Positions 32,887-42,090 of a stretch of DNA of 64,000 bases are shown one piece after another. The DNA lies in NCBI RefSeq assembly GCF_009905375.1, contig NC_133650.1:143290476-143354475 (forward strand), written 5' to 3'. How positions within the stretch are numbered: position 1 is the first letter of the stretch; each line of letters begins with the position of its first letter. The translations under genes were made by a program, and so were the position numbers. The notes below the pieces were generated by a model. That model was given only the letters and a program-made list of their open reading frames with translations, was not told the origin of the DNA and ran no database searches. The DNA comes from Apium graveolens (Eukaryota; Streptophyta; Magnoliopsida; Apiales; Apiaceae).

Positions 32887-35443
32887 CTATATGTTAGATA
32901 CTGCTTCCTGATAATAACCTAGCACAATATACACATTTTCATTGATAACATTCCCAGCTTGCAAACAACCATATCCCTCAGATAAACCTTTGTTGTTATC
33001 TCCAAAGGTAACCAGTGGGCCAGCTTTCTCAACCACATTTGATAGCAGGGCTCTATCTCCGGTGATATGTCTTGACGATCCACTGTCAAGAATCCACACT
33101 ACCAGTTCCACCTGTTTAATGCCCTGCACTACAAATGGATTAGACCTTCTTCGGAACCCAAACTTGGTTGGGCCCGACATACTTGTAGAATTGACCTTTG
33201 TCAGGCAAAACAATATTCTTAACTTTAATGGTCTCAACTTTCTCAATGACTGAACATTTGACCTTGTAAACAGCCTTAACAAATTTCTATTTAGGCTTAG
33301 GCACAAATGTCTCCTTTCTAGCCTTAGAAGGACTAGCAGTCTTAGACCTATCATGCTTCTTATTATTCACATGCTGTCGAGGAGTAGTCTTATCACTAGA
33401 AACACGCTTACCATTAAAATAAGCATACATCAAATTAAAAGCACAAGACATACAATTAGCAACACCACATGCTTTATGAGAGGGATTAACAACAGGCAAA
33501 TTATGCATGGTAGACATGGCAGTTCTGTTATCCAACTCATGTGTGTCTGAGTTAGTCTCAGTTACTTTCACAACTTTGACCGAAACTTTCGACACACTTG
33601 ACTTGGAAACAACCTTCTCATTAGCAAGATCTTCAGCACACATTTCTTCTTGAATAATAGAGGAGGTCGTATCAAAAGGTTCAGCAATTGATCTTTTATA
33701 GAGGGGTTCATCAACACCCTTAAGCACATGTGGTACTTCCCTACCTTTAGCACAAACATGAGGAGGGGAGTTTATGCCTAATTCTCCAATAGCAGCATTG
33801 TAATCATAACCTATTCCAGATGTTTGATTAACAGCTTGCTTACTGTAGAACTCTTTAGCCTTCGAACAAGAATTGAAGTAGGCTTTAACCTTAGTCTCAA
33901 GACCGGTGATCTTGTCTTTGAGAATAGTTTCGAGTTGTCTACAACAGATAACTCTATTCTCTAGAAAAGATACTTGTTCTTTTAACTTGTCTTGATTAAT
34001 GTGCACAAGTCTTAATTCATTGACCTCTTTCTCAAGGTCTTTGATCTGTTGACTTAACAGTTCATTATCACGACGAGCACAATCTAAGGAACCTCATAGA
34101 TGATAAACTAATTCGGCATCAGTATATTTTACCTCTTTTCTTGACGATGAAGCTTTTCCATCAATAGCCATAAGAGCAAGATTCCCTTCTTCTTCATCTT
34201 CACTATCAGTATCATCCCAGCTTCTTCCCTTTTCCAGATAAGCCCTTTCAGAATTACTCTTCTGATTTGAATCATAAGAGTTCTTCCTTACTTGCTTTGG
34301 CTTCCTACATTCTGTGGCAAAGCGTCCCAACTCATTGCAGTTATAGCATCTAATGGTGCTCCGATCAACCATCCCTGTTTTGTATCCACCACTACTGGTG
34401 TTAGAGGATGAAGATCCACCTGTCTGGAATCTGTTGTAGTTGGACTTGTACTTAAACTTGGGATTTCTCTTGAATCTGACATTGGAGAATCTCCTGACAA
34501 TCTGGGCCATTGACTCATCTTCCAATTGCTCCAGCTCTTCCAAGGAATAAAAATCATCACTGGATTGATTTGTAGTACGAGGATCATATTCTGCTACTAA
34601 CACATTTTCCTCAGCCTTGGAAAACTGTACCATTCTCTCCGACTATTGAGATTGTTGTTGTTGTTGACCTTCAGCTACAAGAGCAGTAGATGTGCTGACC
34701 ATTCTATCTTTCCCGTAGACTTCCTTCTGCTGAATCTGCTCCAACTCATAGGTTTTTAACACACCATAGAGTCTATCCAAAGAAATCTCACTCAGATCTC
34801 TAGCTTCTCTTATGACAGTGATTCTATGTTCAAGATGAGTTGGCAGTGTTAAAAGGAACTTTTTGTTGACCTCCCTGATTGAATAACATTTTCCATTTAT
34901 GTTCAGGTTGTTGATCAATGCATTGTACCTCTCAAACACTTCAGTAATTCCTTTTCCTGGATTGGATTTAAAATGTTCATACTCAGAGGTTAGGATCTCC
35001 AACTTGTTTTCCCTAACTTCCTCTGTACCTTCATTAATCACCTCAATAGTTTCCCAGATGTGTTTGGAATTTTTACAGTTCATCACATGTCTGTTCATCA
35101 AGGGATCGAGGGAATCAACTAAAATTAAGTGAAGGCTAGCATCCAAGGAGGCTTCTTCTTTTTCAGCAGGAGAAAAATCCTCAGGCTCTTTTGCATAGGT
35201 TCTAGCTTTGGTAATCACAACATCATCTACTATCACCTCTGGTTCAATAACCATCAGAGTTTTTGGACCCTTCTTTAACAAGTTCAGATATTTGAGATTT
35301 GCAACTTGTAAAAACAAGAGCATCTTCTTCTTCCACATTATATAATTTTCTTTATCAAATAGTGGAATTTTAACGGTTCCAACTTTTTGTGAAGTCATTA
35401 TGAATTTTTGAATAAATAAAAATTTAAGGAGTTGAAAAATCAC
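32887..35443 (-). pseudogene. Element 3 gag and protease fragment
   Basis: Minus strand. First frame (35443-34643): Gag with VKIPLFDKENYIMWKKKMLL and ILTSEYEHFKSNPGKGITEV. Then a stop and a second frame (34633-34094) with a zinc knuckle CYNCNELGRFATEC, in which the metal-binding His is Arg. A third frame (34006-33287) is coiled-coil-like with CGVANCMSC. After a frameshift there is an aspartic protease start WILDSGSSRHITGDRAL, which breaks off near 32900. No integrase or RT follows. The gag is SIRE-like. Confidence 0.8.
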
Positions 35444-35480
35444 AAAAGTCTAGGATCTTGATTTGTTCGTTAATCAGAAG

Positions 35481-35492
35481 GCTCTGATACCA
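35481..35492 (-). other. Primer binding site of element 3
   Basis: Complement reads TGGTATCAGAGC, the standard initiator-Met tRNA primer site of plant copia elements, two bases from the LTR end. Confidence 0.85.
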
Positions 35493-35494
35493 AT

Positions 35495-36912
35495 CGTTAG
35501 GTCCCAATGTATTTGTAGAAGGGGGGGTTGAATACAAACAATACCGAATAATCGAATTTAGTGCGGAATAAAAAAATTGAAACAAAATTCAAGTTAAATA
35601 AAAATATTATTAAACTTGAAAGGTGTTACAACAACGGTATCGATTACAAGGGATTAATCTCAAATTAATTATCACAAATCTAGAATAATTTCGACATGAA
35701 CTTTTTCTATTTTTGCAATAAAAATATTCAAATGCTAAACGCAATTTGAGATTAAGTTCTAGGGATTTTGATCCGCTAGATAGTTACAAAAGAACAAGAG
35801 AATGATTTCTAGTTGTTTGGATTTAACTTTAAAACTAGAAATTGTGATCTTGAAATATGCAGATGAAAAGATGAAATATTGCTTCTGCTTCTTTTCTTTT
35901 TGTTCTTGAATAAGTGTGTTCTGTATGTTAGTCTTGAATATCTGCTGCTGCTTCTGTCTTTATAATTCAATCAACAGAATCACTTGAACTGGAATGACAA
36001 TCGGTTGAACTAGCAAGACAATTTGCTGAACCAATAGAACTTTCGGTATGACAATCAGTTTAAGCTAGTATGACTTTCGGCAAGACTATCTGTTGAACTA
36101 GAAAGACTATCAAACTGAACTAGCAAGACTATCTCCTTCCAGTAGAACTTTCGGTGAGACAATTGAAATGACTTGACATGACAATCGGTATGACAATCCA
36201 GATTGTCATGCTAGTTCAATTTCAATTGTCTTGCTGAATTAAAACTGATTTTAATCTAATTAAAATTCTGAAAATTCTTAATATTAATTCAGAACTAATA
36301 TTAAGAATTTTCAGAATTTTAATTGGATTAAAATCATTTTTAATTCAGCAAGACAATTGAAATTGAACTAGCATGACAATCGGTATGACAATAAATTAAT
36401 CTTTGCAGATATAATTTATTTTATTAATTAAATTATATGACTTAATTAATTAATAGGGAATTAATACTAATCTTGAGCAACAACCACTCTTCTGAAAATC
36501 TTCTGAACATCACTGAGAATTATGAATCAATTCCACCACTTCAATGTTGACACTCGATGTACTGTCTGGTTCATGAGTGACTAACTTCCGTGACGTTTCT
36601 TCATGTCTTGAATTTGACACTTTGATTTTCTTCAGATTAAATCCTTGTAATTCTCTGATAACCTGACGAGATCTCTGTCACTTGATTAAATCCACAATCT
36701 TGATTTGTATCACTGATGCTTGATCAATTTCTTGAACTTCTTCCAGTGAAGTAATTCCTCAAGTCTGTAGATGAACCTTGTTTCTGAATCCTTTGACATA
36801 TGTTACTTTGTGAGATCTCTTTGACGGTAGATCCACTATTTACTTATTATATTCTTATTTGAGTTGAGTTAAATCCTCGAATATACAAATAGGCTATGAC
36901 ATATGCCTTACA
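35495..36912 (-). repeat. Right LTR of element 3
   Basis: 1418 bp, homologous to 29298-30717 over its whole length. Its terminal base differs (CCTAACG for CCTAACA). Confidence 0.85.
36201..36381. repeat. 181-bp palindrome in the right LTR
   Basis: Same palindrome as 30006-30186, again 181 bp, with a few additional mismatches (for example CAGAACTAAT at the centre). Its presence in both LTRs shows that it predates the insertion. Confidence 0.9.
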
Positions 36913-37215
36913 ATCTCCCCCTATTTGTTTGTTAGACAATAACAACAAATACCTAGAGTATAACTCAACTAACAAATAAGAAAAAGATATAAACAGAAAT
37001 GCAAAGTAAATAGCAGAAAAGTTCTGAATAATATTTAATATTTTCCAGATTCCAAATAGATGTTCCTCTAGATTGAACATATCTTCAAGTAGTTTCATCT
37101 TCTTTTGTACAACCACATTTCCTGTTGAGAAGCGCATTTCTCTTTTGCTTCTCCCCCTATGAGAATCAACTGATTAAATAAGATCACCTTCGTTTACCAC
37201 ATCTCCCGTACAATT
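36913..37215 (-). repeat. Extra copy of the 3' internal end of element 3
   Basis: About 300 bp collinear with 30718-31015, from the polypurine tract complement to CCCGTACAAT. It then breaks into element 2 integrase sequence through a 20-bp tandem duplication (37211-37250). Confidence 0.8.
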
Positions 37216-37897
37216 ACTAGGAAAAATCTACAATTACTAGGAAAAATCTTTTCCTTGAGATGGACAACACATTGACTGGTCCAAACAAATCCATGTGTAG
37301 AAATTGTAAAGGTTCTTCAATTGTTGAATCAAGCTTCTTCGTGAATGAAGCTTTAATCTACTTTCCTTTTTGGCAGACATCACACAGTCCATCCTTAGTA
37401 AACTCCACTTGAGGAATAACTCTAAACAGTTCTTTCTTGACAAGCTCATTCATGGTCTTGAAGTTTAGATGGGACAACTTCTTGTGCCACAACTAACTTT
37501 CATTTTGACTTACTTTACTGAGAAGACAAGTGACAGATTCTGCATTTGATGAGTTGAAGTCAGCTAGGTACACATTTCCTTTTCTCACTCCAGTGAGAAC
37601 CACTTTGTTGCTCTTTTTATTTTTCACAACACATGCTTCTGAATTGAAGGTTACTGAATTGCCTTTATCACAAAGCTGGCTGATACTCAACAAATTGTGC
37701 TTGAGACCATCCACTAAAGGAACCTCCTCAATGATGACATTGTCTTTATAAATCAAGCCATATCCCACAGTATAACCCTTGTTGTCATCTCCAAAAGTAA
37801 TACTTGGGCCAGCTCTCTCCTTGAACTCTGTGAGCAGGGTCATGTGTCTTGAACAACTACTATTCAAGTACCACAAATTCTTTCTGTTTCCCTGCAC
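37216..37897 (-). pseudogene. Element 2 protease and truncated integrase
   Basis: Minus strand. The protease segment (37897-37493) reads WYLNSSCSRHMT where active copia proteases have D-S-G: the catalytic Asp is Asn and the Gly is Ser. It is followed by GLKHNLLSISQLCDKGN. After stops come the GAG-pre-integrase region (WHKKLSHLNF, CDVCQKGK) and the start of the integrase core (HMDLFGPVNVLSISRK, FLVIV), which ends at the junction with element 3. Dead by both active-site loss and truncation. Confidence 0.8.
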
Positions 37898-37911
37898 CCA
37901 TCAAAACCAAA

Positions 37912-40330
37912 TCAAATTGATTTTGGTACCCAAGTTTCCTTGGGTCCTACCTTGTTAGCTTTCTTCTTTTGTTTCTTAGGTTTGATCTCATTTGGCTTGG
38001 GGATATCAGATTTATCCTTAGTCATCTGAGTTGGACCTTTGAAACCAGTCATTAAAACAGATTTATCATGCACATTTTGATTAACAGAAAAAGGCATGCT
38101 GTTTGCAAACATGTTATTCCAGTAAGGCATGCTAAATGACATTTGAGGCATACTAAATGCAGCATAAGACGGATTAGGTGCAAATGACATATTAGCAAAT
38201 TGTGCATTCATATTATGTGCAGACATAACATTCATAGGCATAGAAGGCATGACATTCATATTGGGAAAAGAGGATGGTACAGATGTAGGAGTAGACATAG
38301 CAAGTTTGCAATTAACAGGCAGATGATTAACACTACCACACTTAACACATATTTTTCTTGGAGCATATTTATCAGGTGTGTAGTTGGTATGTTTTTTAAT
38401 CCCTACTTTCCCATTTCTATTATTTTTCTTTTTAGTTTCTGTTTTAACCTCAATCTTTTCTAATCTGTCATTCAATTACTTGATAGACAGATGACCAACA
38501 TTCACTTTCTTCTCCTTCTTCACTTGATTTGATTCTCCTGGAACAAAGTTTTTGGCAACTGATCCATACTTCTCATTTAACTTGGCAAGTTTGGCTTTAC
38601 TCACAGGTTTGCTCACAACCGACGGATGAGGATTGTGCCACTCGATGGATAATCATTTTGATTATCCGACGGATGACTCTCATCATCCTTCGAGTCCACA
38701 TCTGTTAGCAATCCTTCAACCAAATTGGATTCCAGCTCCTGTTTACTCTTTTTCCAGACTGCATCACAAAAGGACACAATATGTTAAACTTTAGTGATTT
38801 GAGAATGAACATCTCTGGAAAATTTTCATGTCTTAATCACCTCTTGTTCTCGTTCAAGTTGCTTCTTCAAAATCTCTTCTTTCTTCAAGGACTCAGTTAA
38901 TTCATCCTTAGTAATCTTACATTCTATTCTCAATTTTTCAAATTCAATAAACTGAGACTCTAGCACATTATTCCTCTCACTTAAAAACAGATTGTTTTAT
39001 TTGATTTTAGCATTTTCCTTAGTGAGGGACTTAAGTGTAACACGCAAACGATATAATTTTGTAGACATGTCATTGATTGCATCATTACACTCAGCTTTAG
39101 ATAAATGTACTAGGTTAGTGGTGATTACCTGATTACGATTACCTGATTACTTGAAGAACTTGTCTCTGTTTCATCAGACTTGGCCATTAGGGCTAGATTG
39201 ACATTGCTGACATCTTCATCTTCATCCAGACCATCTGCTGCCCAGTCATTTTCTTGTGTAATAAAAGCCCTTTCCTTTTGTTTGAGCAACTCAAAATACT
39301 TCTGTTTATAATCCACAGGCTCAAACTTCTTCTTGTTGGAATCTGACTTTCTACACTCACTGACAAAATGCCCTGCCAAGCCACATTTGAAACATTTGAA
39401 TTTTGATTTATCCACCATGTTTCTATTTGGCTTAGCTGCTCCAAAGTTCTTCTTGAACTTGAGTTTGGCAAATCTTCTGGAAAGAAATGCAAGATGTTCA
39501 TCAATATCATCCATATCATCTTGGCTCAAAGAATCTTCATTATCAGCTACCAGCCCCTTGCCCTTGTTTACAGACCTTAGAAGTAGACTCAACAGCTTCT
39601 ACTTTCACCTCTTTCTCTTTCTCCAACTCAGCAACCAGTGCTATGGACCCTCATTTCTTCCTTCCTTTCTCCATCCTCTCCTCTTGCTCAATTTCAAGCT
39701 CATAAGTTTTCAGGATGCCATATAGTCTCTCCAAAGTAAACTCCTTGTAATCTTGAGAGTTTCTCAATGAGACTGTCATTGGTTTCCATTCATTTGGAAG
39801 AGATCTAAGGAACTTGAGATTGGAGTCTTTTGTCTGATAGACTCTTCCATGCAACTTCAGAGCATTTAGCAGTTTTTGAAATCTACTAAAAATGTCAGTG
39901 AGAGACTCCCTATCTTCATAATGAAAGTACTCATATTGTTGAATTAGCAGCTACATCTTATTCTCCCTTACTTGCTCAGTACCATCACATATAATTTGAA
40001 TTGTGTCCCAAACCTGCTTGGCTGTTTTGCAGTTAATGATGTTTTCAAACATATCACCATCAACTCCACTAAATAATATATTCATGGTCTTCTTGTCTTT
40101 CCTGACTTGCTCAAATATCAGGATCTGACCATTCATGCCTAGACTTGGGAACAGAAGATGGTTCATTGCCTATTGCAGCTCTCATAGGCACATGAGGACC
40201 TCTCTATATGCAATCCACATAGGCCGCAACTTGAGAAAAAAGATGTAGGTGCATCTTCACCTTCCAGTGGTGATTATTGTCTTTGTCCAGAAATGAAATC
40301 TTGACTCCAACATCCTTTTTGTTCATCTTG
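37912..40330 (-). pseudogene. Element 2 gag, several frames
   Basis: Minus strand, in pieces: 40166-39951 (FENIINCKTAKQVWDTI), 39854-39651 (DSNLKFLRSLPNEWKPMTVS), 39592-39125 with a zinc knuckle CFKCGLAGHFVSEC, and 38475-37912 with a second knuckle CVKCGSVNHLPVNC followed by a Met/Asn/Pro-rich segment. Two knuckles separated by a long linker are seen in SIRE-type Gag. Frames are broken by stops and shifts, so no full Gag can be made. Confidence 0.8.
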
Positions 40331-40387
40331 CTGTTTTGTTGTGATCTTTAAACTCTTTGTACTTCAAGAGCTTGTTCTGATACCAAT

Positions 40388-41435
40388 TGTTATTTCCTAA
40401 CAATACAACAAGAATTACAGAAGGGGGGGTTGAATGTAATTCTGGCTTCTTTTTGAGATTTATGAAAAATGGTTCTAACTTAATAATATATAAGTGTTTG
40501 ATTTACAAAATGCGGAATGAAAGAATTATATAAATCAAAACACAAGTAATAAAAACACAGGTCTTTAAAACTTTCTGGTGAATTTGAATGTATCCACCAG
40601 ATATATATATATATATATATGTGAAGAGAACCTTGTGAAGCTTGAATAGCTCACAGCTGCTTTACAAGTGAACAACTAAACTTCCAGAGAAATGCTACAG
40701 GATACAACTTACAAATGTTTCTCTGAAAAAATATGTTGTTCTTAGTCTATTGTTGTTGTTTTTCTACTTGCTACACTTAGTTTATATATCACCAAGTTTA
40801 CATAAAATAAGACAAGATAATAAAACAAAATCTTTCAAGTCTAACTCTATGCTGCTTCACTACTCTATTCCATCATCTTTGAAAATCTTCATAACTTGTA
40901 TGCAAATGGTAATGCTTCTTTGTTCTCAAAACTCTGCTAAACAGACTGCCACATTCCTTTTGCAAACACTCGACGCATGTGACTGTGTTATCACTGTCAA
41001 CAGATATTAGAATTGATCATCCGTCGGGTACATGCTTGTTATCCGTCGAGTAGCCTTGTTGATCATCCGTCGGTTAGTTTTGTTGATCATCCGTCGGGTA
41101 GCCATTTATCACTTGACTCTATTTCATTTGTGCAGAATTACAAGACATCTCATATTTACATTTAATCAACCTATTCTGCAAATCTACTAGCAGTCTACAT
41201 GATTCATAAGCTACTACAGAATCTATACAAAGTTGTTTATAGAAATGTGTTACATTACTTATTGTTACATAAACTACTCACTCGATGGATATCAATTAGT
41301 CATCCGTCGGGACTATATTGAATCATCCGTCGGGACTATAATTGATCATCTGTCAGGTGCTACAAAATTAACTAAGTTAAATCTACTAAGATGTTTTGTT
41401 TAGCTTATCATCAAGTACACAAAATATTCCTAACA
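40388..41435 (-). repeat. 5' LTR of element 2
   Basis: 1048 bp. Minus strand TGTTAGGAATATTTTG...AGGAAATAACA. A primer site lies directly inside. It contains at least six copies of ATCCGTCGGG-like motifs at 41017-41110 and 41297-41360. Confidence 0.88.
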
Positions 41436-41610
41436 AGGGTTTTTTGCTTTCCGTGAATATTTTCCGCGGAAGGGAGAAAACCTTTCTTGTAGAAAATATC
41501 CGCAAAACGTAAAAAGAAAATTGAATCTCGGCCCTTGAAAATATAGATGTAAGGATTCTGGAGCAATGTATTAAATAAAGCTTATCCAGCCCCAGATGTT
41601 AGGGATTAAA
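41436..41610. mobile_element. Right arm of the TIR element split by element 2
   Basis: Inverted, diverged copy of 26700-26822: CGCAAAACGTAAAAAG and GGCCCTTGAAAATATAGAT are the complements of the left-arm motifs. See the left arm. Confidence 0.6.
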
Positions 41611-42090
41611 ACTCTTAAAATATTATCTTAAAACACGCAAAGTTTAAAAAAAACACAGCTAGTTAAAGCACACTGATTGTGATGTGATCGAGGCACGTTG
41701 GCATAAGCAAATGCTAGCACAATCACTTTTGACCACGTGGCGGGTGCAATATTCACCAATACACATAAATGTACCCGAACATAACAATTATTTTATCAGA
41801 TCAGTTGCATAAATATAACTGCAAAAACTAACTAATTTGGTAAACATTTATTGTATTGAGGCATTGCACACTTTTGGTTAATCGTATTATTTCAACATTT
41901 GCACAAAGTTTCTTACTTCTTCGCAACCTCCTAGTGGTTGATCATGCATAGTTTCATCCTGCAAAACAAAAACAAGCTAGCATGTGTAGAAGTTGTATGT
42001 GTATGTATCACAAATGCAATGCTGTGTAAGAAATTCATGTATGATTTTAAGCACTGTTCTAGGAATGATGATCAATGATTTACCTCAAGT
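41611..42090. other. 3' flank of MCD
   Basis: Spacer containing the probable MCD 3' UTR. A possible 3' exon (41958-41887, minus) is discussed under findings. No other gene seen. Confidence 0.45.

Larger units (their letters stand above)
29298..37215 (-). mobile_element. Element 3: SIRE-like, pol-deficient, with LTR-internal-LTR-internal layout
   Basis: Two 1.42-kb LTRs (29298-30717 and 35495-36912) share the minus-strand start TGTAAGGCA and, in the left one, the end CCTAACA. Between them, minus strand, lie a perfect iMet primer site (complement of 35481-35492), gag, a protease fragment and 2.2 kb of non-coding sequence ending in a polypurine tract. Unexpectedly the right LTR is also followed (36913-37215) by the polypurine tract and 300 bp of the same 3' internal region. 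This is the left part of a second unit, so the array is part of a tandem. It replaces the integrase-RT-RNase H region of element 2. Confidence 0.75.
26823..41435 (-). mobile_element. Element 2: SIRE-like copia retrotransposon, decayed and interrupted
   Basis: Read on the minus strand: 5' LTR 41435-40388, a primer site matching tRNA-iMet (TGGTATCAGAAC, complement of 40374-40385), gag (about 40330-37912), protease and the first part of integrase (37897-37216), then foreign sequence (element 3), then an extra env-like ORF (29284-27968), a polypurine tract (complement of 27764-27771) and a 3' LTR (27763-26823). The 3' LTR has lost its last 135 bp. The remainder of integrase, all RT and all RNase H are missing. 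The extra ORF after pol and the two zinc knuckles in Gag point to the SIRE/Maximus lineage. Confidence 0.8.

Noticed and set aside
41017..41360. CRISPR-like regularly spaced ATCCGTCGGG repeats
   Set aside because: This is a plant nuclear LTR; the spacing is irregular, and spacers are repeated in the other LTR.
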